Assembly: GCF_017301335.1 (NCBI RefSeq) | Contig: NZ_CP071247.1 | Coordinates: 62,001-126,000 of the forward strand | Reading direction: 5' to 3' | DNA: 64,000 nucleotides | DNA from: Marinobacter salinisoli | Lineage (GTDB): Bacteria; Pseudomonadota; Gammaproteobacteria; Pseudomonadales; Oleiphilaceae | In this document: one piece after another, positions 45,786-56,693 of the stretch | How the letters are laid out: every line of letters begins with the position of its first letter | Numbering within the stretch: position 1 is the stretch's first letter | The notes under the pieces: model-generated | Seen by the model: the letters and a program-made list of their open reading frames with translations, nothing else | Told to the model about the DNA's origin: nothing | Database searches by the model: none | Position numbers and translations under genes: made by a program

Positions 45786-46964
45786 ATGCGTGATGTTGTC
45801 ATTGTTGCTGCAAAACGTACCGCCATCGGTGCTTTCGGAGGTGGCCTTTCCAGCCTGAAGGCGGACCAGCTGGGCACTGCCGTCATCAAAGCCCTGATGG
45901 AAGAGACAGGCATCAGCGGCGAACAAGTGAACGAGGTCATTCTCGGCCAGGTACTGACCGCTGGCTGCGGCCAGAACCCGGCTCGCCAGTCTGCCATTAA
46001 CGCGGGCCTGCCCGCCTCTGTGCCGGCGATGACCATCAACAAGGTCTGCGGTTCTGGCCTGAAGGCGGTTCATATGGCGGTTCAGGCTATTCGCTGCGGC
46101 GACGCCGAACTCCTGATTGCCGGCGGCCAGGAAAGCATGAGCCAGTCGCCACACGTGCTACCAAACAGCCGCAACGGCCAGCGCATGGGCAACTGGAACA
46201 TGGTGGACACCATGATCACCGATGGCCTGTGGGATGCCTTCAATGACTACCACATGGGTATCACCGCCGAAAACATCGTTGATAAATACGGCATCAGCCG
46301 GGAGGAACAGGATGCGTTTGCCGCGGCCTCCCAGCAGAAGGCCGTGGCCGCCCAGGGCGCGGGCCATTTTGACAGCCAGATTGTGCCGGTCTCGATTCCC
46401 CAGCGCAAAGGCGACCCGATCATCGTCGACAAAGACGAGTGTCCGCGCGATGGCGTGACCGGCGAAGGCCTTGCCAAGCTCCGCCCGGCGTTCAAAAAGG
46501 ACGGATCTGTCACTGCCGGCAACGCGTCATCGCTGAATGACGGGGCGGCGGCCGTTATGGTTTGCAGCGCGGATAAAGCCCGCGAACTGGGACTGACGCC
46601 ACTGGCGACCATCAAGGCACACGCCAATGCCGGCGTGGACCCCACCATCATGGGCACCGGACCGATTCCGGCGAGCCAGCGCTGCCTGAAACTGGCCGGC
46701 TGGAGCGTCGACGAGCTGGACCTGATTGAGGCCAACGAGGCGTTCGCCGCACAGGCTATTTCCGTCAACCGTGACCTTGGCTGGGATACCGACAAGGTTA
46801 ACGTGAACGGCGGCGCCATTGCCCTGGGCCATCCGATCGGCGCTTCCGGCTGCCGCGTCCTGGTCACCCTTCTGCACGAAATGGTTCGCCGGGACGCCCA
46901 CAAGGGCCTAGCGACTCTGTGCATCGGCGGCGGCATGGGCGTTGCCCTGGCGGTCGAGCGTTAA
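45786..46964 (+). CDS. Acetyl-CoA acetyltransferase (thiolase)
   Basis: 392 residues. Active Cys88 in [10 protein letters not shown], the NEAFAAQA motif, the [10 protein letters not shown] histidine motif and the second Cys in LCIGGGMG are all present. Condenses or cleaves acetoacetyl-CoA. Possible roles in beta-oxidation or polyhydroxyalkanoate precursor supply are both open; no PHA synthase genes are here. The trmL gene starts 5 bases after the stop. Confidence 0.94.
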   Translation: MRDVVIVAAKRTAIGAFGGGLSSLKADQLGTAVIKALMEETGISGEQVNEVILGQVLTAGCGQNPARQSAINAGLPASVPAMTINKVCGSGLKAVHMAVQAIRCGDAELLIAGGQESMSQSPHVLPNSRNGQRMGNWNMVDTMITDGLWDAFNDYHMGITAENIVDKYGISREEQDAFAAASQQKAVAAQGAGHFDSQIVPVSIPQRKGDPIIVDKDECPRDGVTGEGLAKLRPAFKKDGSVTAGNASSLNDGAAAVMVCSADKARELGLTPLATIKAHANAGVDPTIMGTGPIPASQRCLKLAGWSVDELDLIEANEAFAAQAISVNRDLGWDTDKVNVNGGAIALGHPIGASGCRVLVTLLHEMVRRDAHKGLATLCIGGGMGVALAVER

Positions 46965-46969
46965 CATCG

Positions 46970-47434
46970 ATGCTGAACGTGGTGCTGTACGAACCGGAGA
47001 TACCGCCCAACACCGGCAATATCATCCGGCTGTGCGCCAACACCGGCTGTCAGCTGCACCTGATTGAACCCCTGGGCTTCACCCTGGAGGACAAGCAGAT
47101 GCGGCGGGCCGGGCTGGACTACAGCGAGTACGCCTCGGTCAAGGTGCATGGCAGTTACGGGGAGTTTCTCGAAGCCGAACGGCCCGCGCGCCTGTTTGGT
47201 TTCACCACCAAAGGCCAGCACCACTACCATGAAGTGAGCTTCGAACAGGGCGATTACCTGATGTTCGGCCCGGAAACCCGGGGGCTGCCGGCACAGGTCC
47301 GGGAGTCACTCCCCGCCGAACACCGCCTTAGGGTACCCATGCGGCCGGAGAGCCGCAGCCTGAACCTGTCCAACACGGCAGCGCTGGTGGTGTATGAGGC
47401 CTGGCGGCAAATGGGGTTCGCGGGCTCCGTCTGA
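46970..47434 (+). CDS. trmL: tRNA (cytidine(34)-2'-O)-methyltransferase TrmL
   Basis: 154 residues from the ATG at 46970; the frame upstream lies within the thiolase gene. SPOUT methyltransferase motifs: [29 protein letters not shown] and [16 protein letters not shown]. Methylates the wobble 2'-O of certain leucine tRNAs. Followed by a bidirectional terminator shared with secB. Confidence 0.95.
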   Translation: MLNVVLYEPEIPPNTGNIIRLCANTGCQLHLIEPLGFTLEDKQMRRAGLDYSEYASVKVHGSYGEFLEAERPARLFGFTTKGQHHYHEVSFEQGDYLMFGPETRGLPAQVRESLPAEHRLRVPMRPESRSLNLSNTAALVVYEAWRQMGFAGSV

Positions 47435-47460
47435 CCGACAACCGCTGATGTGCAAGCACA

Positions 47461-47491
47461 AAAAAACCGGCCTCCAGGCCGGTTTTTTTTT
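47461..47491. terminator. Bidirectional Rho-independent terminator trmL/secB
   Basis: AAAAAACCGGCCT and AGGCCGGTTTTTT form a perfect stem around CC; A- and T-tracts on the two sides let it work for both strands. It sits between the trmL stop and the secB stop. Confidence 0.92.
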
Positions 47492-47503
47492 GGAATCGCC
47501 GAC

Positions 47504-48010
47504 TCAGTGAGTCTGCTGCTCTTCCTTGCTGGCCTCATCGCCACCCTCTTCCTGCTTGCGCTTCAGAGCCTGGGCGTAGATCGCATCGAAGTTGACCGGC
47601 GCCAGCATCAGGGCCGGGAAGCTACCCTTGCCAACGATGCCGTCGATGGCCTCACGTGCGTACGGGAACAGGATGGTCGGGCAGTAAGCACCCAGCATCT
47701 GGCCCAGCTGAGGCCCTTCGATACCGTGCACTAGGAACACACCCGCCTGCTGGATTTCCACGAGGTAAGCGGTTTTCTCACCGATCTTGGCGGTAACGGT
47801 CAGCGACAGAACAACTTCGTACTGGTTATCGCTAAGCTTGTTATGAGACGTGTTGAGATCCAGATTCACCTGCGGCTTCCACTGCTCCTGAAACACCAGC
47901 GGGGAGTTCGGTGATTCAAAGGACAAATCCTTCACATAGATGCGCTGAAGGGCAAACTGGGGTTGGTTCTGGTTGTCACTGCCTGCGGCGGCTTGCTGGT
48001 TCTCAGCCAT
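47504..48010 (-). CDS. secB: Protein-export chaperone SecB
   Basis: 168 residues. N-terminal Gln/Asn-rich tail then FALQRIYVKDLSFESPN, QVNLDLNTSHN and YCPTILFPYAREAIDGIVGK, all diagnostic. Keeps preproteins export-competent and delivers them to SecA. Divided from the yibN-like gene by 141 bases; a grxC gene, often between them, is absent. Confidence 0.97.
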   Translation of the reverse strand: MAENQQAAAGSDNQNQPQFALQRIYVKDLSFESPNSPLVFQEQWKPQVNLDLNTSHNKLSDNQYEVVLSLTVTAKIGEKTAYLVEIQQAGVFLVHGIEGPQLGQMLGAYCPTILFPYAREAIDGIVGKGSFPALMLAPVNFDAIYAQALKRKQEEGGDEASKEEQQTH

Positions 48011-48151
48011 TGTCGTTCCTTTTGTTCTCTCTCGTGGGCCTGGCGCCCAGGTTAATGAAATGTGCTACCGGAGCAGTTTACTGATTGGCTCCGCCGGCTG
48101 ATGTGAAACAGTGCGGCAGAATGGGCTCCAGATCAAGAGCCCCTTTCAGCC

Positions 48152-48568
48152 TTACTTTTTCACCAGCGGAAGATTACTGGCTTTCCAGTCGGTGATACCG
48201 CCATTCAGGCGAGCCACATTGGTGAAGCCCTCGGCGTTCAGCTGCTTAACGGCCATGGCCGAGTGCTGCCCCATCTTATCCGCCACGATGATCTGCTTGT
48301 CCTTGTATTTGGACAGCTCCGCCACGCGGCTCTTCAGGCTGTTCAGAGGGATGTTGATGGCTCCGGTAATGCGCCCTTCCCCGTAGTCCTTGCGATCCCG
48401 GATATCCAGAACCACCGCCTGGTCGCCATTGATCAGACGAATGACTTCCTGAGCGGACACCTTGCTCCCGCCGCGGCGTGATTCCAGAACCAGAATAGCC
48501 AGCAGGAACGCCACGAACAGTGACACGAGGATGTAATGGTTAAAAATGAACTCGATCAGACGATCCAT
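48152..48568 (-). CDS. yibN: Membrane-anchored inactive rhodanese-like protein (YibN-like)
   Basis: 138 residues from the ATG at 48568. N-terminal transmembrane helix (residues about 9-28), then a rhodanese fold with QAVVLDIRDRKDYGEGRITG and ARLNGGITDWKASNLPLV. The catalytic loop has Asp97 where active rhodaneses have Cys (VADKMGQHSAM), so sulfurtransferase activity is unlikely. The order secB, yibN-like, gpmI, envC, yibQ parallels E. coli. YibN is reported to interact with the YidC insertase; a similar role is inferred. Confidence 0.82.
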   Translation of the reverse strand: MDRLIEFIFNHYILVSLFVAFLLAILVLESRRGGSKVSAQEVIRLINGDQAVVLDIRDRKDYGEGRITGAINIPLNSLKSRVAELSKYKDKQIIVADKMGQHSAMAVKQLNAEGFTNVARLNGGITDWKASNLPLVKK

Positions 48569-48711
48569 GAAAATACCCTGACAAAAAATTTTGGCTGGAT
48601 TATACACGCACCGGCGCAGTCACAGAAGGCGGGCAGCATGGCTTGTGCGTCCCAAACCGGTTAGAATCTGGGCTTTCTGTTTTCTCATTTTTCACTCGAT
48701 CGGAAGGACTG

Positions 48712-50259
48712 ATGACTGCGACCCGCAAGCCGACTGCACTGATTATCCTCGATGGCTGGGGCCACCGTGACCCGGCTGAAGACAACGCCATCAGCAATGC
48801 CAACACACCGTTCTGGGACACACTGTGGCAGTCCCACCCAAAGACCCTGATCAACACGTCCGGCATGTTTGTGGGACTGCCCCAGGGCCAGATGGGCAAC
48901 TCGGAAGTGGGCCACATGAACCTGGGTGCCGGCCGCGTGGTGTACCAGAGTCTGACCCGCATCGATAAAGCGCTGGAAGATGGCACCTTCCAGAACAATG
49001 AAGTGTTGTGCGCCGCCATCGACAAGGCGGTCACCGGAGGCCGTGCGGTTCATCTGATGGGCCTGTTTTCGCCGGGCGGTGTGCACAGTCATGAAGACCA
49101 CATCCTGGCCGCCGCAGAAATGGCCGCTGCACGTGGCGCGAAAGAAGTCTACATCCACGCCTTCCTTGACGGCCGGGACATGCCACCGCGCAGTGCCAAG
49201 CCGTCACTCGAGAAAGCTGCCGCCAAGCTGGACAGCCTGGGCGTTGGCCGTGTGGCGTCGATTGTCGGTCGCTACTTCGCCATGGACCGGGACAACCGCT
49301 GGGACCGCGTTGAAGGTGCCTACAACCTGATGACCCAGGGCAAGGCCGAGTTCACCGCGCCCGACCCGGTCAGTGCACTCGAGCAGGCCTACGCACGGGA
49401 CGAAAACGACGAATTCGTTAAACCGACCCGCATTCACTCGGCAGGCCAGCCAGAGGGCACCATCAACGATGGCGACACCGTTCTGTTCATGAACTTCCGC
49501 GCCGACCGGGCCCGGGAAATGACCCGCGCCTTTGTCGAGCAGAACTTCCAGGGTTTTGATCGCATCAAGCACCCGGAGCTGGCGGATTTCGTGATGCTGA
49601 CCGAGTACGCAGCGGACATCAAAACCAGTTGCGCGTACCCGCCCGAACAACTCAGCAATGGCCTGGGCGAATACATGGCCGCCCAGAACAAAACCCAGCT
49701 GCGCATTTCGGAAACCGAGAAATACGCTCACGTGACCTTCTTCTTTAACGGCGGGCTGGAAACGCCATTCGAAGGCGAGGACCGGATTCTGGTGCCCTCT
49801 CCTCAGGTTGCCACCTACGACCTGAAGCCGGAGATGAGCGCTCCGGAAGTCACCGACAAACTGGTGGAAGCCATCAAGAGCGGCAAGTACGACCTGATTG
49901 TCTGCAACTACGCCAACGGCGACATGGTGGGGCATACCGGCAAGCTGGACGCTGCGATCAAAGCGGCGGAATGTCTGGATACCTGCGTGAAAAGAGTGGT
50001 GGAGGCGCTGGACGAAGTAGGTGGCGAAGCGCTGATCACAGCCGACCATGGCAACTGCGAACAGATGACCGACCCGGCAACCGGACAGGTTCATACCGCC
50101 CACACCAGTGACCCGGTACCTCTGGTGTACACCGGCCCGCGCAAGGTAACGCTGCTGGACGATGGCAGCCTGAGCGACGTTGCGCCAACCCTACTCGCCC
50201 TGATGGGACTGGAACAGCCCAGCGAAATGACCGGGCACAGCCTGGTAAAAGCTGATTGA
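48712..50259 (+). CDS. gpmI: Cofactor-independent phosphoglycerate mutase
   Basis: 515 residues from the ATG at 48712, GGAAGG in front. Alkaline-phosphatase-fold metal site: [24 protein letters not shown] with the catalytic Ser, [14 protein letters not shown], and C-terminal [11 protein letters not shown] and HTSDPVPL. Interconverts 3- and 2-phosphoglycerate with two Mn2+ ions. Divergent from yibN; 19 bases before envC. Confidence 0.97.
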   Translation: MTATRKPTALIILDGWGHRDPAEDNAISNANTPFWDTLWQSHPKTLINTSGMFVGLPQGQMGNSEVGHMNLGAGRVVYQSLTRIDKALEDGTFQNNEVLCAAIDKAVTGGRAVHLMGLFSPGGVHSHEDHILAAAEMAAARGAKEVYIHAFLDGRDMPPRSAKPSLEKAAAKLDSLGVGRVASIVGRYFAMDRDNRWDRVEGAYNLMTQGKAEFTAPDPVSALEQAYARDENDEFVKPTRIHSAGQPEGTINDGDTVLFMNFRADRAREMTRAFVEQNFQGFDRIKHPELADFVMLTEYAADIKTSCAYPPEQLSNGLGEYMAAQNKTQLRISETEKYAHVTFFFNGGLETPFEGEDRILVPSPQVATYDLKPEMSAPEVTDKLVEAIKSGKYDLIVCNYANGDMVGHTGKLDAAIKAAECLDTCVKRVVEALDEVGGEALITADHGNCEQMTDPATGQVHTAHTSDPVPLVYTGPRKVTLLDDGSLSDVAPTLLALMGLEQPSEMTGHSLVKAD

Positions 50260-50278
50260 TGGCTGCGTTCTGACAGTC

Positions 50279-51415
50279 GTGTTGCGGTATATACCGGCTC
50301 TGCTACTGACGCTGCTTGCCGTCACCATGCCGGCGCTGGCCCAGAATGAGGTCACGCCGGCACAGGTCCGGGAACTGAAAGAGCGTATCGAAGCGATCGA
50401 TGAATGGCTGAGCGATGCCGAGAGGGATCGCTCAGCTCTTGAGCGCCAGCTTGCTGCGACGGAGCGGAAAATCGGCCGCCTGACCCGTGAACGACGGGAT
50501 TTGCGGCAACGAACCGACACACTGCAAGCACGCCTGAAGGAGCTGGAACAGGAAGAACGCCAGCTTCTGCTCACCCTCAATCGCCAGCGCGACGGCCTGA
50601 AGCGCCAGATCCGGGCGGCCTGGATGGAAGGCGACGCACCGGCCATCAAGGTCCTGCTCAACGAGGTGGACCCGGACCGGGTCGCCCGAACCATGACCTA
50701 CTACGAATACCTCAGCCGTCATACGGTTGAACGGCTCGAAGCCTTCCGGGCCAGCCTGCGGGAACTGAAAGATGCCCGTGCCCACATTCAGTCCACCCGC
50801 ACCGACCTGGCCCGCACCGAAGCGGACATTGCCAGCCGGCAATCCCAGCTCGACCAGAGCCGGAAAGAACGCGAGCAAACCCTGGCCACACTCAACAGCG
50901 ACATTCGAACCCGCAAAAGCGAGCGCCAGAACCTGGAAGCCGATCGGCAACGGCTCGAAGAATTGCTCAAGGAAGTGCAGCAGGCAATTGCCAGCATTCC
51001 CGCGCCCAACGAATCGCAACCGTTCAGTTCGCTTCGCAACAAACTCCCATGGCCGGCACAGGGCAAGATCCTCAGCAACTACGGGGATCACTATGCCGAC
51101 GGCAAACTCAAGCGTAGCGGCCTGCTGATTGGCACCAGCGACGGCTCCGAGGTCAAAGCCATCCACTACGGCCGGGTCGTTTTTGCCAACTGGCTTCGCG
51201 GGTTCGGCTTGATGACCATCATTGATCACGGTGATGGCTACATGACACTCTATGGTCATAACAGCAGCCTGTTCACCAGTCCGGGAGACTGGGTGGCCGC
51301 AGGCGAACCGATTGCCGTTGCAGGACGCACCGGCGAGACGGACAGCTCTGCGGTGTATTTCGAAGTTCGCCACAACGGGAAGCCCGTCAATCCCAAACAC
51401 TGGCTGGCGAACTGA
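50279..51415 (+). CDS. envC: Murein hydrolase activator EnvC
   Basis: 378 residues from a GTG at 50279. Signal peptide to about residue 21, two coiled-coil stretches (about 27-120 and 150-240) and a C-terminal LytM/M23 domain (about 270-378; GLLIGTSDGSEVKAIHYGRV, GYMTLYGHNSSL). The first zinc-ligand region is degenerate, as in EnvC, which activates amidases at the septum rather than cutting peptidoglycan. Situated between gpmI and the carboxy-terminal protease gene. Confidence 0.92.
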   Translation: MLRYIPALLLTLLAVTMPALAQNEVTPAQVRELKERIEAIDEWLSDAERDRSALERQLAATERKIGRLTRERRDLRQRTDTLQARLKELEQEERQLLLTLNRQRDGLKRQIRAAWMEGDAPAIKVLLNEVDPDRVARTMTYYEYLSRHTVERLEAFRASLRELKDARAHIQSTRTDLARTEADIASRQSQLDQSRKEREQTLATLNSDIRTRKSERQNLEADRQRLEELLKEVQQAIASIPAPNESQPFSSLRNKLPWPAQGKILSNYGDHYADGKLKRSGLLIGTSDGSEVKAIHYGRVVFANWLRGFGLMTIIDHGDGYMTLYGHNSSLFTSPGDWVAAGEPIAVAGRTGETDSSAVYFEVRHNGKPVNPKHWLAN

Positions 51416-51512
51416 GTTGTCCCTGCAGGGCTGACAAACGGAGCGCCGGACGCCATACTGTCTGGCATAAGGGAATCCAGTCCAACTATCGGAATAAAAA
51501 CAGGATATGTGA

Positions 51513-52916
51513 ATGAAGCGGGCCAGACGTCCATCCTATGCTCTTCCTCTGCGTGCCATCACCCTGAGCACCGTGTTCGCCACCATCCCGGGACTGGCGC
51601 TTGCCCAGGACCAGAACAGCGGCGGAGAACAAGTCTACGAAGGCAGCATCAATGGACAGCCGGTTGAGGTCACCCTGCCCGATCCAGAGAAACAGCTTCC
51701 ACTGGAAGACCTGCGAAAGTTCACTGAGGTTTTCGCCCGCATCAAGGACGCCTACGTGGAAGAGGTGGATGACCAGCAACTGCTGGAAAGTGCCATCAAG
51801 GGCATGCTTTCCGACCTTGACCCGCACTCCACCTACCTCGCGCCCAAAGACTATGAAGAGCTTGAGGAAAGCACCTCTGGCGAGTTTGGCGGGCTGGGCA
51901 TCGAAGTCGGCATGGAAAACGGCTTTGTCAAAGTCATCGCGCCGATCGACGATACCCCCGCTCAAAAAGCCGGCGTTCAGGCCGGCGATCTGATCATCAA
52001 GCTGGACGAAAAGCCGGTTAAGGGCATGACACTGGAAGAGGCGGTGTCACTGATGCGGGGCAAGCCCGGCACCATCCTGACGCTGACCATCATGCGTGAC
52101 GGCGAAAGCGCGCCGATTGAGATTGATGTCGAACGGGACATCATCAAGGTCACCAGCGTGAAATCCCGCATGATCGAAAACGGCTACGGCTACATTCGCA
52201 TCACCCAGTTCCAGGCGGAAACCGGCAGCCAGTTCCGCACGGCCCTTGAGTCGCTGGAAGAAGAATACGGCAACATCCTCGATGGCCTGATCATCGACCT
52301 GCGCAACAACCCCGGCGGTGTGCTGCAGGCTGCGGTTGAAACCGCCGATGCCCTGCTCGATCAAGGCCTGATTGTGTACACCGAAGGCCGTATCCAGAGT
52401 TCACGCCTGCGTTTCAGCGCCACCTCCGGCGAGTTCATGCCCGACACCCCGGTCGTGGTGCTGATTAACGGCGGATCGGCGTCTGCGTCCGAGATCCTCG
52501 CCGGCGCCCTGCAGGATCACGAGCGCGCCGTTATCATGGGCACCCAATCGTTCGGCAAGGGCAGCGTTCAAACCGTCATCCCACTGGACGAAACCCACGC
52601 CATCAAGATGACCACCGCCCGCTACTACACCCCCGATGGCCGCTCCATTCAGGCTACGGGCATCAAGCCGGACATCGAGGTCCGACCGGCTGAACTGACT
52701 GAGCTGGACAGCCAACCGTTCTTCACCGAGGCAGACCTGAGCGGCCACCTGGAAGGCCAGAACGAGAACAAGGACAGCAAATCCGGCAAGGACAAGAGCA
52801 GCGCATCGCCTGCGGAGCGTGACTACCAGCTCCGCTCCGCCCTGAACCTGCTCAAAGGCCTTCACATACTCGACAAGTCAGGCGCAAGCGCGAAGGGTCA
52901 GGAATCCAGCCAGTGA
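51513..52916 (+). CDS. ctpA: Carboxy-terminal processing protease (S41)
   Basis: 467 residues. Signal peptide to about residue 29; N-terminal region, PDZ domain (FGGLGIEVGMENGFVKVIAP to about residue 220) and protease core with NNPGGVLQAAVETADALL, the serine in GGSASASEILAGALQD and the lysine in GTQSFGKGSVQT. Catalytic Ser-Lys dyad. A polar, Glu/Lys/Asn-rich tail (GQNENKDSKSGKDKSS) follows. Cleaves periplasmic proteins, including cell-wall hydrolases in related bacteria. Ends 4 bases into the next gene. Confidence 0.93.
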   Translation: MKRARRPSYALPLRAITLSTVFATIPGLALAQDQNSGGEQVYEGSINGQPVEVTLPDPEKQLPLEDLRKFTEVFARIKDAYVEEVDDQQLLESAIKGMLSDLDPHSTYLAPKDYEELEESTSGEFGGLGIEVGMENGFVKVIAPIDDTPAQKAGVQAGDLIIKLDEKPVKGMTLEEAVSLMRGKPGTILTLTIMRDGESAPIEIDVERDIIKVTSVKSRMIENGYGYIRITQFQAETGSQFRTALESLEEEYGNILDGLIIDLRNNPGGVLQAAVETADALLDQGLIVYTEGRIQSSRLRFSATSGEFMPDTPVVVLINGGSASASEILAGALQDHERAVIMGTQSFGKGSVQTVIPLDETHAIKMTTARYYTPDGRSIQATGIKPDIEVRPAELTELDSQPFFTEADLSGHLEGQNENKDSKSGKDKSSASPAERDYQLRSALNLLKGLHILDKSGASAKGQESSQ

Positions 52917-53746
52917 AGTTGTTCCACCGTTGTACCCTGGTCGCGGCCCTGCTGGCTGCACCGTTCGCCATGGCCAAGAGCGACGCCACAACCAGTGAGG
53001 GTCCGGACGCCCAGCTCCCGACCATCGCCATCATTATTGATGACATGGGCTACAACCGGGAACAGGGCGAGCGCCTGGCCAATCTTGAACAGCCGCTGAC
53101 ACTGGCCTTCCTGCCCTTCCGTCGCCATACCGTGGCGCTGGCCGAGCTGGCACACAGCCGCAACAAGGAAATCATGTTGCATGCCCCGATGGCCAATACC
53201 CGCAACTTTGCGCTGGGGCCGGGCGGGCTCACCTCCGACATGGACGAAGCCAGCATTGCCACCACCCTGCGCCGTTCGCTGCAGGCGATACCGCACGTAC
53301 GCGGCGTGAACAACCATATGGGTAGTTTGCTGACTCAACAGCTGGAACTGATGGACTGGGTGATGAAGGAGCTGGAGAAATATCCGGTGTACTTCGTAGA
53401 CAGCCGCACCATCGCCACCTCGATTGCGGGTGATGTCGCGCAGGCCTACCAAATCCCCAGCATGACCCGGGACATCTTCCTCGATCACGAGCAGTCTGAA
53501 GAATTCGTTGACCGCCAGTTCCGGAAACTGATTCAGCGCGCCAGGGAAAATGGCACCGCGATCGGCATTGGCCACCCCCACAAGGTAACGGTGGATTACC
53601 TGGCCAAACACTTACCTATGCTGGATGCTCAGGGCGTCGCCATCGCCACCGTCAGCGGACTGTGGGCGATCCGCAACGATAACCGGGAAATGTTCGCCAA
53701 CGAGGACAAGCAGGCAATACAGCCTGCCCTGGCCAGAAATCCCTAG
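52913..53746 (+). CDS. yibQ: Divergent polysaccharide deacetylase YibQ-like
   Basis: 277 residues from a GTG overlapping the protease stop by 4 bases. Signal peptide to about residue 21. IAIIIDDMGYNREQGERL, LTLAFLPF and EIMLHAPMAN are those of the divergent polysaccharide deacetylase family, with HSRNKE and GVNNHMGS further along. Exported to the periplasm. Enzymatic activity is not established for the family. The gene is followed by a hairpin shared with hisF. Confidence 0.88.
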   Translation: MKLFHRCTLVAALLAAPFAMAKSDATTSEGPDAQLPTIAIIIDDMGYNREQGERLANLEQPLTLAFLPFRRHTVALAELAHSRNKEIMLHAPMANTRNFALGPGGLTSDMDEASIATTLRRSLQAIPHVRGVNNHMGSLLTQQLELMDWVMKELEKYPVYFVDSRTIATSIAGDVAQAYQIPSMTRDIFLDHEQSEEFVDRQFRKLIQRARENGTAIGIGHPHKVTVDYLAKHLPMLDAQGVAIATVSGLWAIRNDNREMFANEDKQAIQPALARNP

Positions 53747-53770
53747 GAAGTCCGGTCAATCCCGGACTTC
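53747..53770. terminator. Bidirectional hairpin between yibQ and hisF
   Basis: GAAGTCCGG (53747-53755) and CCGGACTTC (53762-53770) form a perfect 9-bp stem around TCAATC. The hisF stop codon lies in the loop, and the yibQ stop is the preceding base triplet. No T-tract. Confidence 0.5.
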
Positions 53771-54529
53771 AATCCCCTGACTTTTCATGAAGGCCTTGGC
53801 CTCGGGAATGGTGTGCTGGCCGAAATGAAAAATGGATGCCGCCAGCACCGCATCAGCCCCACCTTGGGTCACGCCATCGGCCAAATGCTGAAGCTCCCCA
53901 ACACCCCCTGAGGCAATCACCGGAACACTCACCGCATCGCTAATGGCTCGCGTCAGGCCGAGATCAAATCCGATCTTGGTGCCGTCGCGATCCATGCTGG
54001 TCAGCAGCAACTCACCGGCGCCCAACTCCACCATCTTGCGAGCCCACTCTACCGCATCCAGCCCGGTCGGCTTGCGCCCGCCATGGGTAAAGATTTCCCA
54101 GCGCGGTGTCTCGCCTTCGGCACTTACCTGCTTGGCATCGATAGCCACCACGATGCACTGGCTGCCGAACCGGTCAGCCGCCTCGCGAACGAATTCCGGA
54201 TTGAATACTGCCGCGGTGTTGATGGAGACCTTATCCGCGCCGGCATTGAGCAGCTTGCGGATGTCATCCACGGTACGCACCCCACCACCAACCGTCAGCG
54301 GGATAAACACTTCCGCAGCCATACGCTCGACAGTCTCATAGGTGGTGTCGCGACTCTCGTGGCTGGCCGTGATATCCAGAAAGGTGATCTCGTCGGCACC
54401 CTGTTCGTTGTAGCGGCGGGCGACTTCCACCGGATCACCGGCGTCGCGGATATCAACGAAGTTCACGCCTTTCACCACCCGCCCCTTGTCCACATCGAGA
54501 CAGGGAATAATCCGTTTTGCCAGTGCCAT
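53756..54529 (-). CDS. hisF: Imidazole glycerol phosphate synthase cyclase subunit HisF
   Basis: 257 residues. (beta/alpha)8 barrel with the catalytic Asp in [14 protein letters not shown] near the start and phosphate-binding GGGVRT and ASGGVG loops. With HisH converts PRFAR plus ammonia to imidazole glycerol phosphate. Last gene of hisBHAF; 10 bases after hisA. Confidence 0.97.
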   Translation of the reverse strand: MALAKRIIPCLDVDKGRVVKGVNFVDIRDAGDPVEVARRYNEQGADEITFLDITASHESRDTTYETVERMAAEVFIPLTVGGGVRTVDDIRKLLNAGADKVSINTAAVFNPEFVREAADRFGSQCIVVAIDAKQVSAEGETPRWEIFTHGGRKPTGLDAVEWARKMVELGAGELLLTSMDRDGTKIGFDLGLTRAISDAVSVPVIASGGVGELQHLADGVTQGGADAVLAASIFHFGQHTIPEAKAFMKSQGIEVRD

Positions 54530-54539
54530 GACTGCCCCC

Positions 54540-55277
54540 TTACGCGCTCAGGCTGTCGCAGAACGCCTGGGCCTCGGCCACGTCCAGCGTACCTTCGTAA
54601 ATCGCTCGACCGGTAATGGCACCCAGTACGCCCTGGTCGGCCACGGTGGCCAGACGCTTCAGGTCATCCATATTGGTGACGCCACCGGAGGCAATGACCG
54701 GAATACCGCCTTCCCGCGCCAGCGCGGCGGTGGCTTCCACGTTAACGCCCTGCATCATGCCGTCACGGCTGATGTCGGTGTACACAATGGAGTCCACGCC
54801 ATCGTCGGCAAAGCGCTTGGCCAGGTCTGTGGCCATCACTTCGGACACTTCCGCCCAGCCATCGGTCGCAACGCGGCCGTCTTTGGCGTCCAGCCCGACA
54901 ATGATGTGACCCGGGAACTGTTTGCACATGTCGGTGACAAACGCCGGCTCCTTCACCGCCTTGGTGCCGATAATCACCCACTGCACGCCGGCTTTCAGGT
55001 AGGCCTCGATGGTGTCCGCCGAACGGATACCACCGCCGATCTGAATCGGCAGGTCAGGGTATTTGCGGGCGATGGCCTGCACGATCTCGCCGTTGACCGG
55101 CTCACCGGCAAAGGCGCCATTCAGGTCCACCAGATGCAACCTGCGGGCGCCAGCATCTACCCAGCGGGTAGCCATATCAACCGGGTCGTCACCAAATACC
55201 GTGGAATCATCCATGCGGCCCTGGCGCAAACGAACGCACTTGCCGTCTTTCAGATCAATGGCGGGAATAATCAGCAT
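54540..55277 (-). CDS. hisA: ProFAR isomerase HisA
   Basis: 245 residues from the ATG at 55277. Barrel with [14 protein letters not shown] (catalytic Asp), [19 protein letters not shown] and [10 protein letters not shown]. Isomerises ProFAR to PRFAR in histidine synthesis. Follows hisH by 37 bases. Confidence 0.97.
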   Translation of the reverse strand: MLIIPAIDLKDGKCVRLRQGRMDDSTVFGDDPVDMATRWVDAGARRLHLVDLNGAFAGEPVNGEIVQAIARKYPDLPIQIGGGIRSADTIEAYLKAGVQWVIIGTKAVKEPAFVTDMCKQFPGHIIVGLDAKDGRVATDGWAEVSEVMATDLAKRFADDGVDSIVYTDISRDGMMQGVNVEATAALAREGGIPVIASGGVTNMDDLKRLATVADQGVLGAITGRAIYEGTLDVAEAQAFCDSLSA

Positions 55278-55314
55278 AAAACAGGGTCCGTGTAAGGGAT
55301 TCAGACGGTCCGGT

Positions 55315-55953
55315 TTACTGACCGGACCAGTCGACAAAGTTTTTCAGGAGTTGCAGCCCGGCACGGGCGCTCTTTTCCGGATGGAACTGCACCGCGAAGA
55401 TATTGTCCCGGGCAACGGCAGCGGCCAGGTCGACACCGTAATGGCTGCGGCCAGCCATCTCGGCATTGCCTTCGGCCTCGGCGTAGTAGCTGTGCACGAA
55501 GTAGAAGCGGTCGCCGTCCGGGATGTTGTGCCACATAGGATGCTCGACGGCCTGGTAGACCTCGTTCCAACCCATGTGTGGCACTTTCAGGCGCTCACCG
55601 CCCTCAACGAGATTGTCACCGAAAAAGCGGACCTCGGACGGGAACAGGCCGATCCCCTCCACGCCGCCATTTTCCTCACTGCGGGACATCAGCGCCTGCA
55701 TGCCCACGCAGATTCCGAGGAATGGGCGGTCTCTGGACACTTCCCGCACCAGTGCGTCAACGCCAAGGCGGCGGATTTCATGCATACAGTCACGGATAGC
55801 GCCAACACCTGGCAGGATGACGTGGTCCGCATCACGGATCTGATCCGCGTTGTCGGTCACCAGCACCCTCACATTGGGCGCCACATGCTCCACCGCCTTT
55901 CGGGCAGAGTGCAGGTTCCCCATGCCGTAGTCGATAATGGCAACGGTTTTCAT
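55315..55953 (-). CDS. hisH: Imidazole glycerol phosphate synthase glutaminase subunit HisH
   Basis: 212 residues. Class I glutamine amidotransferase: nucleophile Cys in [12 protein letters not shown], oxyanion [10 protein letters not shown], and a His/Glu pair in VQFHPEKS. Supplies ammonia to HisF. Sits between hisB (30 bases) and hisA (37 bases). Confidence 0.97.
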   Translation of the reverse strand: MKTVAIIDYGMGNLHSARKAVEHVAPNVRVLVTDNADQIRDADHVILPGVGAIRDCMHEIRRLGVDALVREVSRDRPFLGICVGMQALMSRSEENGGVEGIGLFPSEVRFFGDNLVEGGERLKVPHMGWNEVYQAVEHPMWHNIPDGDRFYFVHSYYAEAEGNAEMAGRSHYGVDLAAAVARDNIFAVQFHPEKSARAGLQLLKNFVDWSGQ

Positions 55954-55983
55954 AAAGCGTTTCGCCGTCTTGTCAGTGACCTA

Positions 55984-56577
55984 TTACAGGGAACCTTTGG
56001 TGGACGGGGTAATGCCCGCCATCCGCTCATCCATCTCGATGGCCATGCGCAGAGCGCGCCCGAAGGCCTTGAAGACCGTCTCGATCTGGTGATGAGTGTT
56101 CTTGCCCTTCAGGTTATCGATGTGGAGAGTCACCATGGAGTGGTTCACGAAGCCCTGGAAGAATTCTGCAAACAAGTCCACGTCAAAGCCACCAACGACG
56201 GCGCGGGTGTAAGGAACATCCATCAGCAGGCCCGGGCGGCCAGACAGGTCAATGACCACACGGGACAGGGCTTCATCCAGCGGCACATAGGCATGGCCGT
56301 AACGGCGGATACCTTTCTTGTCACCCACGGCCTGCTTGAACGCCTGACCCAGGGTGATTCCGATATCCTCTACGGTGTGGTGATCGTCGATGTGCAGATC
56401 GCCTTTGCAGACGACGTTGAGATCGACCAACCCGTGACGGGCGATCTGATCCATCATGTGTTCGAGGAAGGGAACACCGGTATCGAAAGTGGCTGTACCG
56501 GTACCGTCGAGATCAATCTCAACAACAATCTGGGTTTCCAGGGTATTTCGTTCTACCCGAGCCTTACGTTCGGCCAT
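55984..56577 (-). CDS. hisB: Imidazoleglycerol-phosphate dehydratase HisB
   Basis: 197 residues from the ATG at 56577. Metal-binding [26 protein letters not shown] and GLHID/FFEHMVNH-equivalent [11 protein letters not shown] motifs. Monofunctional, without the N-terminal histidinol phosphatase found in E. coli. First gene of the hisBHAF operon; the 116-base gap upstream holds its promoter but no clear regulator site. Confidence 0.96.
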   Translation of the reverse strand: MAERKARVERNTLETQIVVEIDLDGTGTATFDTGVPFLEHMMDQIARHGLVDLNVVCKGDLHIDDHHTVEDIGITLGQAFKQAVGDKKGIRRYGHAYVPLDEALSRVVIDLSGRPGLLMDVPYTRAVVGGFDVDLFAEFFQGFVNHSMVTLHIDNLKGKNTHHQIETVFKAFGRALRMAIEMDERMAGITPSTKGSL

Positions 56578-56693
56578 AGGGACTCCGTCACGATTGGGCG
56601 ACACACTGCCGCAAATTTTTGCTTTGCGGATTATACAGTCTTAGCCCACCGGAGTCCCACTCCCTGTTAAACCTACTGAATGGCAGACGCTGC

